Of a stretch of 64,000 nt of DNA, positions 48,150 through 61,687 are shown piece by piece. Each line of letters begins with the position of its first letter. Position 1 is the first letter of the stretch. The notes under the pieces are model-generated. The model saw only the letters and a program-made list of their open reading frames with translations, did not search any database and was not told where the DNA came from. The position numbers were made by a program, and so were the translations under genes. The stretch is taken from positions 73,553,813-73,617,812 of the forward strand of contig JAMXBB010000003.1 of assembly GCA_024138015.1 (NCBI GenBank), in the 5' to 3' direction. The DNA is from Lumnitzera littorea. Lineage: Eukaryota > Streptophyta > Magnoliopsida > Myrtales > Combretaceae.

Positions 48150-51100
48150 TAGTGGCTTGATGGTAGGGAAGTGTACCTATCAATTTTATAGTACAGTGGA
48201 TGTGAGTTCAAATGTCAATCCTTTAAGGATTACCTATAAATGTGAATACTAGTAGTTACCTCATTTTTAAAATCTAACCTAATAAATAATTTTAATCAAA
48301 TAAAAACAACTATTAAAATAAAATAAAGAACAAATGACAAAATAACATACATAGAAAATTAAATTAATTAAGACGACTAAACTAGACTATTCTAATTAAG
48401 ATAAAACAAGGAATAATAACAAAATAATTAAGCATAAGACAATTAAAATTAACTATGAAAGCATAAACTTAGCATTCAATTACTAATCCCTCTAAAATAG
48501 CCACGCAAATTATTAATCTCATTTTTATTTATTAGACTGTAGAGATTCCTAATATTAATTAATCGAACTCACGTCTCTAATTAACTCATAACCTTGAGTA
48601 TACTCTAACCAAATCACCTTTTTAATAATGTATCTCAAAATAACATTAAGATCTTGAATCTTTTGATTAAGTTGTCCTAATCTAGACAAATAGAATACCT
48701 AATCACTTAGCTTATCCATTTACTTCTAATTACACTAGTCTATTTACTATATGATCTTTTAATCTCTATGGAAAACTCAAACATTGAATCAATAACCTGG
48801 ATTTATTAATTCACTTTAGCAAGGCACAATGTAATTAGATCACAATAATAATAAGTCATAAATTCATAATAAAAGAAAATTAATTACATAAGATACTAAG
48901 GTTCACAATAATTGAATACTAAAACTAAATTAAGACATTGAGAAAAATAAACAAATAAAAAAAAACAAAAAAGAAAGGGAGGAGTCTATTCTGTAAATTT
49001 CTTATATATTGTCTCCCCTATGATGTCTAATTTACAAAACTTATATTTTATTTATAGTACAAGGAATCTTGAAAATGCATCTTCCATTATATCTTTAATG
49101 TGTCTTTTCAATATTTCTTTTGTTCAAATCTTACTCCAATTAAAGATGTATAGAAGCATGGCACTTTGGACTTTAACTCTTTCCAAAAATAAGAAGATTG
49201 CAATCCTTGGAATGACTACACCCTATGACCATGGCTATGGTCTTTACATATGATCCTTTCTTTCACTTGCAATTCAATTAATTCGATAGAATTCTTCTAC
49301 GAAAGGTCCATGGCCAACAAATAGGACTGTTGTTCCCTCTAGACTTCAATTCTTGATTGAAATTTCTTCCTTCGAATGACTCGGTCAATGTACTTCTTTG
49401 TTAAAACTTCAAAATTTTTTAAAAATCTCCAAAAATTCATCTAATACTTCCAAAACACCTTAAATGAAATAATAAGCAAAGAAACTCAAAGTCCTTACAG
49501 TTAATACGAATAATTCATAAGAATCTATACAAGACTACCCTAAAATATTATATTATATGACTGTTATTAAATTCCTCTACACTTAAGCTTTTGCTTGTTC
49601 TCGTGTAAAACAATTGAAAAATCAAAACAAAACATCTTTAAGACAAGATCATAAAATTTTTATCTTGTAACTCAGAAAAGTACATCCTTAACTCACTAGC
49701 TTTGCAATTTCTTTCAAAATCACCCTTTCTTCTTTCACTTTATAATGTCCTTATAGCACTTAGATAATAACACTTGAAGAGTTACTAAATTTCATACAAT
49801 CAATCTAAATAATCCAGAGTTAGGCTCATCACTTAAATAGAAACTAAATTAGAGATTAAAATAAATATTAACAAACTAAAAAAGAGTTATAGGAATTTCA
49901 CCACTCGAACTAAATAGGAGAGAAATCTTCCTTGAGCTATTTTTGCTATGAAAACTGAGATTAAATGCATATTACATCAACTCATCCTCTGATCATCTCT
50001 TTACTTCTTTATTTTTTCATTAGAAGGCTTTTTTTTGACTTAGTTTAATTCCTTTATTTTATTAAAGCTCATTAGCAATAGGAAAAAACCTCACTTTTTC
50101 GACAAACCAAGGTCGATCCTTACTAATTTAGCCTTTATTTTTTGTATTGATAATGAGAAAAAAACCTTACTTTTTTACAAGACCAAGGTCAATCCTTGAC
50201 AATTTATTTTTATTTAATTTACTTATATTGGCAATAGGAAAGAGTCTAACTTTTTTGATGAACTAATATCACTTCTTACCAATTTTTAATTTTAATTAAC
50301 CTTCTTTGGTCTCCTATTACTTTGATTTTTCAAGAAACTTTTTCAAGAAACTTTCATAAGAAAAATCTCATTTATTCATTTAATTTGAAAATTTTAGAGA
50401 AATAGAGATAGATGCCTATCCTTAAAAAATAAGTTTAGAAATATAGACAACTAGTCTTTTACTTATTAATATCAATCCTAATTTCGAGTCTAAGTTTAAG
50501 CTTAAGCTACAGGGAACTCTAAACAACAACTTAAGTTTAGTAAAGTAGAATAAGGTCATAAATAATCATGGATGAATTTTGAAAAAAATTTTCTTACTTA
50601 TATACATATAGAGGTGTAAACTTCTAAATTTATTCTAAAAGTAAAAAGCTTTAGTGTATGGTATGGAGTTAGAGCATAGTCATTAACATATATAATTCAA
50701 TATCAATTTAGCTTATATGCTTTTATAGAAAAAGTTTTATTGATGTCATATTACTCTTTATTTCTCTCCCATACTCATTTTACACATTGTCCTCAATATA
50801 CAAAATATAGCAATAAAAGCATAAAATTCAGTGTGGAGAAATAAAAAAAAAAGAAAGAGAAACCAAAACTTGCTCAATTTAATTGCTCTGACATTGAATT
50901 TTTTGAAATTTCCATGCGATTTTTTCAAAATTAAACTCATACAAGTCTTATAAAACAAAAGAAAAACACAAAACAAAGAAAAATAAAAGTAATAAAAATA
51001 ACATTGAAAATCTAAAACCCATAATTAAAACTACTTTAGTTGTAAACAAGAAAAAGTTAATTAAAAAGTAATATATAGTTAGTAAGAAAAATACATTGCT

Positions 51101-51719
51101 AACTATAAGATATATCAATTTCAAGTAAAACCAAGATAGCAAATAAATTATGAAAGCACATCTTGCTAATCCTCTCATTGTCTTTTGATCTCTTGGCATG
51201 TTTTTCAAAAATATGGGAAAAACAAAAATCCATATTTCTCAAGGAGAACTCCTCTACACTTTATTTATAATAATAAACAAAATAATTCTTAAGTGTAGAG
51301 AACCAAACTAAACTTAAAAACATAGTATAAACTAAAGCATAGTTAGATTCTAATCAATTTCATTGAAGCTCAAAATCATAATATAATCAATTAGCCTTTA
51401 ATTTTATAATCTCAATGCCAAAACAACATGAGCTTAGTCAATTAGTGAATTTGTTGATTAGCAAGTTAGTAAATTAATAAATCAATAAATCAGTAAATTA
51501 GTAAATTAGCAAGCTCACGAAAAGACATGAAAGAGCACCTAAAGAGTGCAAGAATTTATTAAAATTTTAAGACTATAAAAACTCATAAATAAATGCTACA
51601 ATAAGTTTTATACATCATCAAACCATATACAACAAAATAACACTATGGATGAAAACAAATAACATTAAAGTACATACAAGACTCATATTGCCACAACTAA
51701 GTTCGATAGTCGATTTAGG
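48150..51719 (-). mobile_element. Non-coding retroelement-like DNA (possible LARD)
   Basis: About 3.6 kb without any protein motif in six frames and unlike the surrounding spacers in texture. On the minus strand at about 49605-49570 it reads ACAAGCAAAAGCTTAAGTG, then TAGAGGAATTTAATAACAG. Similar words just before the 3' LTR are common in plant LTR elements, where a purine tract leads into the LTR start. A second word of the same kind (CTCTACACTT and its complement) lies at about 51250-51300. If so, 48150-49570 would be an LTR-like part and the rest the non-coding interior. Ends and target duplications were not found; this is an inference. Confidence 0.3.
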
Positions 51720-52975
51720 GCATTTAGGAAGGAAACCCAAGTAGTGATAAGATTTCGAGCACCGACCCGACGACATGCCAGGCTTCAGACTACATAGGAG
51801 GCTTGCTTACAAGCTCTACGCGAATGGGAGACCTGTTTATGTGCTTTATCATTGTTGAACAACCAGCCCTACTCTGCTAGGTTTACCCTGTTGTGCTGAG
51901 TACGCCCTGCTCTATCCTGACCAAGCCCTCCTACAAACTTATCTATGAGCTATGGCAATATTAGAAGACTCAATGTGCTTTGCAAGTTTTGTCCTGGCCT
52001 ACCATTTGTACCCTGCTTTGCTAAGTCTTTCTTATTATACTTGATCTATTCTACCATACTATGGTCAGCTCTATTCTATGCTTTTGGGTCTACTAGGATC
52101 AGCTATTTAGGATTGTCCTGCCCTACCCATCTACCTTACTTTACCAAGGTCAATTTGCTCGATCGAGTCTGTTCAACTAAGATCTGCTTGGTCATGATAA
52201 AGCTTCCCACTTATTCCATATCAGCTTGGTAGCACCGGGACATATCAAGTAGGTTGGCCACATCAATGTTAGATTAGCTTGACCATACGCCCGACCATAC
52301 GAGGTCAGCTACTGTCATATCAACTTGGCTACTGCCCATGAGAGGTCGGCCTAGGACATATCAGGTCGGCCTCAAACATACCTAGATAAAGATAGGTCAT
52401 CTAAAATCAGGTCTGCCCTGATTACAGCTCAAAGTCCCCAACAATTCTTTGTAATCAAAGCATCAGCCCTCACCCGAAGATCTCACTTAGCTATCTATTT
52501 TACTTATGTATTTGGATTCTCTATTTCTTGTATTTTACTTGTAATTAGCCTCATGTCTATCTTATATTTACAAAATTACCACTAGGGCATTCTTAGTCAT
52601 TTTATTTACTTACAACTTTACCACTTTGTATAAATAGAACACTTGTCTAGGGTTTTAGATAGACTTAAACATTTTTAATGAAAAACCCTTTTAAGTCTTT
52701 TCTCTAAGAAAGCTCTCTCTTTACTAACTCTTATAAATTCTTTTAGTAAGGATTGTGGCAAGCAACTCTATCACTCAGACTGGTGCGTCACATTCGGCGG
52801 GTCTAAGGTCCGTGTATGTTTCTACGGTACGTCATATCCATAGAGTTAGTGCGCGGGATTTGTTAAACCATCGACTTTTATTTACTTTTCAAGCTTTCTG
52901 CAAGCTTGGACCCACCTCTTGGTTTACACGTGATACTGGATTTTATGTGTTCATCCACGGGATCCGTATCGAGTA
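51720..52975 (+). repeat. LTR-like region with TATA box and repeated words
   Basis: The part 51860-52160 is a loose series of CTGCCCTACT/CTGCTTTGCTAAGTC-like words. 52230-52440 repeats AGGTCGGCC and GACCATACGAGGTC-like words. A TATA box (TTGTATAAATAGAAC) lies at about 52625-52640. It is followed by a leader-like stretch and a more GC-rich tail to about 52975. This layout fits the U3-R-U5 order of a plant gypsy LTR, read on the plus strand. No exact ends, primer site or partner LTR were found; the DNA on the right is taken up by the third long-LTR copy. Confidence 0.4.
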
Positions 52976-52986
52976 GGCTAGAACTT

Positions 52987-55900
52987 TATAAGGAATTTCG
53001 GAATATTAGTCAAGTAACTTCTTAAGTTTACATTTTGAATAATAATAATAATAATAATAAGAAAGACTTACTAAAGTGATGCAACTCATTATATATCAGA
53101 ATTGAGAAATTTGAGTTTTAGAAATTAATAAGAGATCGTAGAGATGAATTATCTAAATAATGGGATTAAGTAAGTGATATCAAATAAAATTTAAAATATA
53201 ATAGATACTTACTAAATATACATAACATGTGCAAAATGTACTTGTAAACTAGTATTATCTCTAAATATAAATAAATTTATCTAAGGTATACCATATGATC
53301 TATATAAATGATCTTTATTAAGAAAGATGGATTAAATAAATAAAAAAAAAAACTAAAAACTAATTTCAGCACCAGTCAGCTCATATGTGTATATGTGTAT
53401 ATCATACATCTATATATGTGTGTGTATATATATAAATACTTGATAATTATAAAATATAAGTGACATTGACCATAACGACCACTAGTAGAATTGTGTAAAG
53501 AAATCAAATTAAAGAATTATAGTTACAATTATGGGTTCGGAAAACATCAATTTAGGACTGATAGATACAATTATTTTATATGACATTATGAATGGTACGT
53601 GTCACTAACTTTTGTTAATACTAAGGAAGTTCTTTACACTTGTTGTTGAAGTAGGAAAATTTCACATACAACCATTAGACTTTTGATAGATAAAAACATA
53701 TTTTCCAAACTAAAACTAAAAGAAGAACATCTATTTTTGCAACGGGAGATTATGAATTAGAATCTAGATGATTTCCATACCATTCAAGTCAATTTCAAAA
53801 GTGTGCTGATGTAAGAACATCTTTAAGGAAGTCATCTAATTGATGGGGGTGTCAAATCATCGATGATACTAAAGCTTTGTATTTACTTTCTCATCGAGGA
53901 AATAAATTCAAGAGTAAATAAAAAAATTCATAAACATAAGGTAAGCCTATTTATAGCTACATTCATATGTTAATTATGCATTTTTATTCTATCTACGTTT
54001 TGTATTTATTTTGCGACTATTGCCTAAGTTATAAGGTAATTCACCAAGCGCTATTTGAAAATGTGAATCATTTTCGAATCTAGACTGTGAAGCATTTAAA
54101 TCTTGTAGATACATCGTTTGATTACAAGAAAATGAAGTTTAACATCCATCTATAAATATGACATATCCTTGATAGTGTATGTTTATATATATAAATAAAT
54201 GCACTTAAGCTTTTAGTAAATTAAGTCTAACTCAAATAACATGATAGGGACTCAAAAATACTAACAGTAACTTCCTTAAATTAATTTGTGCTAATCATGA
54301 GTGGTTAACATAACTTGATTATGGAATGGATTAGTCATAATCTCAAATTGATTACAAGATGCTAATAATTTTCAATAAAGAATATTATGAAAATTTGATG
54401 TATTCTAGAAGTATAGTAAGTAACTGTTGAATTGAGCTATTAACATGCTGCATATATAAGTTAATTAAGGTTCTGTAACTCAGGGTAAATTGAATTATAT
54501 GTAATGTAGGTAAGAAACTCCATTAGAAACTGGGTCAGGATGTAACTTGGTATTAAATATTTTGAGTATTCTAAGAATCGTACCTAGGTTAGAAAGTGGT
54601 TTGTATAAAGACTTTATACTCTACTAAAGTCAAAACATAAGTCAGAAACTATTGAGTAGCAACCTATGTCAGGTCAAAACCTTAATTAGAATATACTTCG
54701 CTTAACTAATACCTGATAAATACCTTAGAAAAACTCACCTAAAACAATTGAAAACATACTTAAATGTTCATAATGAATACATATGTTATATATTGGATGG
54801 AAACTAAAGATGTCATATTAAATTTAGGAATAATAAAGGAATACAAGGGTGATACACAAGGAGAACGAGCATCAGTATCCAATTAAGTGGGATCAGTGTT
54901 TCAGTATACTTTGAAGTCTTGTTTAAGAATATTTGGAGACTTTAGTATTGCCTTGTTTGTGGTTGTAAATTAGTTGCTATACACATGCAGCGTACGTGCT
55001 TGAATATTGTTGTTCTATTTGAGTGCTGGATTGATGTGTCGATTGCTTCATGATATTACATGCCTTAGACTGTTTGAATTTGCTTGATTATCCTAAAAGT
55101 AATCTAACAAAAATTTGGCTTAACTACTAACTAGACTTGCATCACAACCCATTAGAGGAAAACAACTAAGAGGTGTGGGCCAAACTCGAACGCTTCATTG
55201 AGGATAGCAAAAATGGTTCTCTCGCTACCTTAAGTCGAACTAATTAATAAGAAAGGAGCTTGTTGCCAAGTTAGAGTCCATGGTTCGAAGGTAGTCTTGA
55301 GTAGAGTGTGTTCTCCATTACATAGGTCTTGATTTAGTGACCAAATTCGTAAGTACGTTGCATTAAACTCCTTAAAACTCGAATTATAGTAGGTGGAATT
55401 TCTTTGTTCTCACGATGACCAGTCAACATTGTGCGATGGTATTTGGTTAATTATGCATTGCATCTTACTAAATTTACTGGATAATCCTGGTTACTTTGTG
55501 TTAGATATGTATTAGTGTCTTTAGCCCACCTATTGAGCAAGTGATCGCTCATTCTCATATAGTTATTTTGTAGGTTTCCTTAGTAGGTTCATTAGTATTA
55601 TTTCAAGTTCCAAAAGATTAGCCAACGGGGTCGGGAAGTAATATTCAAGATTTCTTGATTAGATTTTTACTTGGTTTGTTGACTGTACTAACCTTTAGGA
55701 AAACTAATAGGTGACCTTCAGTTTTCAATTAATGAGTTTTATTCTATGCTCTGTAAGCTAGTGGGTTTTAGTAAAATTTTTGGAGATATTATATCTTTTC
55801 ATAACGACATAGCTCTTGAAATTTTTATGAAATTCAAGGTTTCATCCTTTTGTCAATTTATGAAACTTGATGTTTCATTGGAATTTTAGTTGTAAAAATT

Positions 55901-56094
55901 ATTTTTAGTAACTATTTTAAAAAGGTACACCACAAGTTGATTCTTATCAAGTATTGAATGATACGTTTCTAAGCAATGGAGTGGTGAACGCCTTGTGTAA
56001 GCTCTACTTATGTTAATGACTAAGGTGGTCAACTTCTAACATGGGTTGGTTTACACTACGGGGTTGTTACGACTCCCTAGTTTGGAGCATGATA
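52987..56094 (+). mobile_element. Third copy of the long-LTR family (solo or partial)
   Basis: The right end TTTGGAGCATGATA (to 56094) corresponds to TTCGGGGCGTGACA in solo LTR 1. Inside, GTGGGATCAGTG (about 54888), TTTGGAGACTTTAGTATTG (about 54930), GTGGGCCAAACTCGAACGC (about 55178) and TATTGAGCAAGTGATCGCTC (about 55533) align with both solo LTRs in order and spacing. The left end is uncertain: AATTTCGGAATATTAGTC near 52993 resembles a worn start of the family. A target duplication was not found. Confidence 0.5.
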
Positions 56095-57440
56095 GTATAT
56101 ATCCATAATATATCAAAAACTAAATCTATCTTCCCAATTGTAAAAAAGGAAAATTGCATATGTGTGAAAGAATATGTATAATAACAAAAAAATAAAAATA
56201 AAAATAAGGGTGAGAAAGTGAGAAGACATACCTAGATCTTGTTGTTTGGAAAATATGAATGATAAAGCAATTGAAAACCCAAAAATATTATTCATGCAAG
56301 GGGGATTAAAGTTTGTGTAAGTAGAATCACAGGTCAGCATCCTGGTTGAAGATCAAGGGCGTAGTCCTTTCCCGTAATTCTCTTAGCACAATTTTTTTTT
56401 TTTAACTTAGCATCTAGTGAAGATCACTAATGAATGTAATTTTATACTCATTTCTTGTATTATTTTTATGGTTATTAGGATTTATTTTATTATGATTTTG
56501 ACGATTTTGCTACAGAATTAAGTCATTTATTGATCATAGGGCTTTAACAGAGTAATAAAGTGAAAGGGATGGAGTTTAAGCGCTTTTTGAGAAGAATTTC
56601 ATTAATTTTGGAGAATGACTTAAAGATTACAAATAATGGAAGAGGATTTTATCAAAAAATCAAGAGTCAAAGAGAACCACGGGTAAACTCTATAGTCGTG
56701 TTCCTTGGTCATAGAGCCTTTATCTTCAATTTCCATTAAATTTGAAGATTTTGGACAAAGTGTAAGAACGTACCTACATTCTACAGCCATGGACTAAAAA
56801 ATTAAAGGAAAAAAAATACAACTAGCCTTTTACAAGCCATCAACTATTAAGACATTATAGCATCTATCTTATCTTATTCCAATTTTTTACCTTTTTCTTT
56901 TTCTTCCAATCTCTTATTTTATGTTCATAGTTTTTATTCAAGTTTCAACTCTAATAACAAAATTTATAAAGAAAAATATATACTTAATTTTATACCGTCA
57001 ATAACTTAAAATAAGTTGAAATGTTTGGTTCTCTTTAATTTACAACTCTTTCTCTTTAAAACAAAAAAGTGCAAAAGTTTAGTTTTAACTCTATTTATCC
57101 TTCCTCTATACATATTAGATTATATATTAAGAATTTTTATAGAAAAAAAAAACTTAATTTCTTCATTTTTTATTTATTTTCATCATGTATTTCAAGCTTT
57201 GAATAACTATTATAAGTATATTTGTAATTTTTTAAAGTTATTTTACATTAGTTGTAGAAACTTACGTTTCTATGTTTCGATTTTATGAACCTTTTAACAA
57301 TTTTAGGTAGAATCGCGAGTTTGATAACCTTATTTCCTTCCAACTAAGACAGCCAAACGTCGTAGTGACATTTTGTCATTTACTCAATCTGACTTTGAGA
57401 CCATAAATGATGCTTAAGAGCATTTCCAATAGTTGCTCTG
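56095..57440. other. AT-rich DNA, probably upstream part of the Athila-like element
   Basis: No coding region. Around 56690-56790 a stretch with CTCTATAGTCGTGTTCCTTGG and a following leader-like sequence is less AT-rich and resembles LTR or leader DNA of plant gypsy elements. No boundaries could be set. Open frames at 56113-56340 and 57016-57288 are AT-run artefacts. Confidence 0.35.
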
Positions 57441-59880
57441 AAAATGCTTAGACCTTGCTCTTCCATTGTAGATGCTAATACAAACTTTTATAGTGGTTTA
57501 AAATTTATCCACTAAAGAATTTGTTGATTCAGTTACAAGTGGAAACATTAAATATAAAAAAGTATGAAAAAGCTTAGAATTCGATTAAAAGATTGGCCAC
57601 TAATAGATATCGATGGGAAAGTGTTAGATCTAGTAGAAAAGGTCCAAGTATGATGGATGTAGACACTACCATAACTTTAGCTACTAAGGTAGATGCAATA
57701 AACCTAAAGTTAGAAAATTTCCTTATATCACCACTATGTCCCATGATGATGCCAAATCCAATTAACCCAAAGGGATACATGGGACAATATTATCGAAGAC
57801 CAATCAGCAATTTTATGGGTCAATGGGGATTTCAACATATGCCTAAACCTTGTTCTTCTATTGTGGATGTAAATACAAACTTTTATAGTGGTTTAAAATT
57901 TACCCACTAAACAATTTGTTGATTCAGTTACAGGTGGAACATTAAATACAAAAAAGTTTGAAAAAGCTTAGACTCTGATTGAAAGATTGGTCATGAATAG
58001 ATACTAATGGGAAAGTGTTAGATTTGGTAGAAACATTCCAAGCATAATGGATGTAGACACTACCATAACTTTAGTAACTAAGGTAGATGCAATAAACTTG
58101 AAGTTAGAAAATTTCCCTATGTCACCACTATATCCCATGATGATGCCGAATCCAATTAACCCAAAGGGATACATTGGACAATATTATTGAAGACTAATTA
58201 ACGATTTTATGAGTCAATAGGGATTTCAATATATGCCTTATAACAATTACGAAGAATGGTGCGAGGATTGGTTAACTTATGTAGGTGATTATTCATAACC
58301 AAGGAAAATGAATGTTCCTTAGGGATTTCATGGTCCTCCTCAGTGAGAGGAGAAGTCAGAACTGGTCTATTGATGAGGTACATAAAAAGTAGTGATGCTA
58401 GATTGACATGCATCGAAAAATAAGTTGAGTAGCTTACAAAAAATGCAATTAAGAAGCAATAAAAAACCTTCTTAAGAAGCTTGAGTAGAAGTTGTAACTC
58501 CTTTATGTGGTAAGGAATTGTAAGCTATTAAGTAGCTGGAAAAGAACTAAGTTAATCCAGAACTAGTGACAAAATAGCCAAAATAAAAAGTTACAAAAAC
58601 CCTAAAACCACCTATGGAAGAATTAAGACCCTAAAGAGTTAGAGAGTACAAACTACCAATTATATACGGTAAGTTTTTAGATTATTTTAAACAATTGCAC
58701 ATTAATTTACCATTTGTGGAAGCTTTGTCATAGGTGTCTAAATATGCAAAATTCTTGAAGGAGTTACTCTCTAACAAGATGAAATTAGAAGAACTATCAA
58801 TAATTACACTAAGTGAGGAGTGTTCAACAATCCTTTAGAGTAAGCTTCCAACAATATTAAAGGATATAAGGAGTTTTATTATCCCTTATTTAATTAGCAA
58901 TTTTATCTATCAAAAAAGCATTAGCTGATCTAGGAGTTAGCATAAATTTAATGGCATATAAACAGTTAGGTCTAAGAGAACCTAAACCGATATGGATGAG
59001 TTTACAATTAGCGATAGATCGATAACATATCTTAGGGGTATAATTGATAATGTATTAGTTAAGGTAGATAAATTCAGTTTTCCTATAGATTTTGTGATTC
59101 TAGATATTAATGAAAACATAGAAGTACCACTCATCTTAAAGACACCTTTTTTTTATCTATAGCTAGAGCTATAATTGATGTTAGTGATAGTAAGCTCATA
59201 TTAAGGGTAGGAGAAGAGGAGATGGTATTTAAAATAAAAGAGTCAACAAAGAAATGTCTCATACAGGATTATATTTGTTTATGTCTTGATGTTGTTGACA
59301 CCTCTATGTCTAGTGTTTTGTAAGAATTATTAACTAAGGATCCTTTAGATTTTTGCTTGAAATAAGAAAATTAGGAAGAGTCATCTAGCATTCTAATTGT
59401 CGCCGACATAGTAACATAATTGGAAGCCAACCCTCCATCTATGGAGAGAAGAAGGTTTAAGAGAATTAAGCAAGCAAAAGATGTAAAATTGAAGCCATCT
59501 ATTAAGGAGCTACTAAAGTTAGAACTAAAGTAGTTACTAAGCTATCTAGATTATGCTTTTCTAGAAGAGAATTCAAAATTGCCTATGATAGTATCCTTTA
59601 AATTAACTAAGCAACAAAAGGAAAAACTTCTAAACATGCTGAGGAATCTTAAGAGAGTGGTTGCTTGGAAGAAGTCACAAACTAGTAGGGCAATTGTAGA
59701 GACGGTTAAACCCGATCATGAAAGAAATAGTCAAAGTCGTAGTAATTAAACTTCTAGATGCAAGTGTGATTGATCCTATTTTTGATAGTTCATGGGTTAG
59801 TCTTATGTAGGTTGTACCTAAAAAGGGAGGAATGACAATGGTCCCTGGTGTACTTAGGGGGTTAGTTATCACTAGGATTT
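57440..59880 (+). pseudogene. Athila-like retrotransposon fragment: gag end, protease, RT start
   Basis: The gag C-terminus reads LATNRYRWESVRSSRKGPSM followed by a T-L-A-T-K-V-D-A-I-N-x-K-L-E-N stretch (57590-57720), as in the Athila group. It is present twice through a ~395-bp tandem duplication. After stops come INLPFVEALS, YAKFLKELLSNKMKLEELS and LSEECSTIL (58700-58830), the conserved linker before the protease. The protease motif reads ADLGVSINLMAYKQLGLREP at 58924-58983, where D-L-G is the active site. The RT entry reads LDYAFLEENSKLP and LTKQQKEKLLNMLRNLKR near 59540-59660, then VVPKKGGMT near 59810-59840. The fragment stops at about 59880, before any RT catalytic box. There are many stops. 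The ORF of 105 codons at 57593-57910 is one unbroken piece of this gag, not a host gene. Confidence 0.8.
57447..58235 (+). repeat. ~395-bp tandem duplication in the Athila-like gag
   Basis: The segment 57447-57840 is repeated head to tail at 57841-58235. Matching landmarks such as ACAAACTTTTATAGTGG (57480 and 57875) and GATGGGAAAGTGTTAGAT/AATGGGAAAGTGTTAGAT (57612 and 58006) are 394-395 bp apart. The first copy keeps a longer open frame than the second. Confidence 0.9.
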
Positions 59881-60560
59881 ACAATAGCAAATTTGACTAA
59901 AATGGTTCTTCTGAAATATTGAAGAAAATTAGAGGAAAATGGTCTACAAACGAACAAGAGTAGCTAAGGTGAAGCTGCTTGAAGGATATGACTTACTAAC
60001 AAACACAACACAACTAGACACCTTACTTGATATGATGCACAAGTTGATGTTAAGGTCCACCCGCTACTAATCCTGATTTATTCGGCAAGATTAGATAAGA
60101 GTATATGAAAGATGGACTTGGAGAGGGTATCTTGCAAGAACAGAATATTTAGTATTAAAATGTAAGTTATCTCCGGCTTACAAGAGAAGGGGACTATTTA
60201 TAATAAGTCCCTAAGGTAACATTATGAATAAAGAAATTACAAGAAAGTATATATAAAAAGGGGTTCTTAGTACATACGAAAAATGATAAAAAGGACAAAA
60301 GACAAAAATGGAAAAGTAGTACAATGTCAGACGAGGTGCATAGGTGGTAGTGCAACATTGGCCTCGTATGAATATTCTCTAAGTACAACAGGTGAGAGGG
60401 ATCAAGATGTTACGGCAATAAAGGGACTGAGACGAGAGAGATGGTAGCATGCCGAAAGAAAACTACTCGGTCAATAAATGAGTCTCTTATCACTCGACAA
60501 GAACCTCTTGATAGCAGTAGGTTGGATTACTCATCATAGGGTCCTTGGCCAAGTAATGGT
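59881..60560 (-). repeat. Probable 3' LTR of the minus-strand gypsy fragment
   Basis: It lies directly downstream, in minus-strand terms, of the integrase C-terminal tail. It carries a TATA-like ATTATAAATAGTCCCC at about 60208-60190 and a T-rich stretch resembling U3. Exact ends, TSD and partner LTR were not found, so limits are approximate. Confidence 0.4.
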
Positions 60561-60779
60561 CGGCATCATCACTACCAGGAGCATAGATCATAGTATGACA
60601 ATGCGAGGAGCTTAAGGAGTTCAGCCACCTTCCTTCAGTGTAAACTTTTTCGTCATCAATGGGTTGTCGAGAGAGAATTCTTCAAGTGAGGGATTGCAAT
60701 CCTTGGAGCTGTACATGAGTAATGGGACCGCTGGTCGACAGTTCTTTAGTTCCTCAGAGTTACTAAAGATTTGCCCTTA

Positions 60780-61687
60780 AATCTTGGTCCTTGTCATCAT
60801 TAAGTACTTAGGGAGTCAAATTGATGATGTTGAAGGAGGTAGATACGCCGAAACCCTTGGGTAGCTCAATCTCATTGGCATTATCATTAATGCGCCTTAG
60901 GATCCTATAGGGTCCATCCATTCTAGGAGATAGTTTGTTGGTCCTTCTATTAGGAAAGTGTTCCTTGCTAAGATGGGCCCAAATAAGGTCTCTAAGGGTA
61001 TAAACAACTTGCCTCCTTTCGCGGTTTCCTACTTCCTTTTATCAAGCTACAGTTTTGGCCGATTGCTCGGCAATCTTTTGATGTAACCTTTGGAACTCCT
61101 TGGTACACTGCAGGTCGAAAAGACTTTCCCCTTATGTAGTTGAGCTGTTAATTAAATCCAAGGGTAGGTTCAGGTTAAGTCCATAAACAACCTCAAATGA
61201 TGATATTCTGGTTGAGTTGTGAGTTGAGCGGTTATAGGCAAATTCATTGATGGGCAAGCATAAATCCCAATCACGAGAGTTCTTTCCAATAGTGGCGCAC
61301 AAGTGATTATCGACGATTCTGTTAACTACTTCAGTTTGGCCATTTGTTTGAGGGGCAGTAAGAGGTACTGAATAGGAGCTTAGTACCAAGTTTCCTTCAT
61401 AGGGTCTTCCAAAAGAAGCTTGTGAATTTCGAATCACGGTCAAGCACAACACTTCTCGGTACTCCATGTAGTTGCACAATTTCTTGCAAAAAGAGATTAG
61501 TGACAAATAAAGTATCATTAGTTTTGTGGCAGGGAATGAAGTGGCCCATCTTGCTGAATTGATCGACCACCACCATGATCAAATAATGTCTTCTCGGCAT
61601 ATGGGGAAGGCTAAGCATAAAATCCATGCTTAGATCAGTCCACGATTGCTTAGGAATTGGTAGGGGTGTATATTCTCCATAGGGCAT
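60780..61687 (-). pseudogene. Ty3/gypsy integrase fragment, minus strand
   Basis: From 61687 downwards the frame reads MPYGEYTPLPIPKQSWTDLS with the first core aspartate in DLSMDF. Then come MVVVDQFSKMGHFIPCHKT, GVPRSVVLDRDSKF with the second aspartate, and WKTL. After a frameshift near 61400 it continues with APQTNGQTEVVNR, which carries the region of the catalytic glutamate, WDLCLPINEFAYNRSTHNS and FEVVYGLNLNLPLDLI to 61132. Weaker sequence to about 60780 gives a P-N-R-R-T-N-K-L-S-P-R-M-D-G-P-like tail. All three catalytic positions are kept, so the copy may be fairly young despite the frameshift. The upstream gag-protease-RT part is missing: the fragment ends exactly where the Ogre-type LTR begins at 61690. 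Confidence 0.85.

Noticed and set aside
48150..48225. Possible tRNA-like A and B boxes at the edge of the LARD-like block
   Set aside because: TGGCTTGATGG and GAGTTCAAATG only partly fit the consensus, unlike the exact pair at 62079-62143.
57593..57910. 105-codon open frame as a host gene
   Set aside because: It is part of an Athila-like gag: followed in order by protease and RT remains and duplicated 395 bp downstream.
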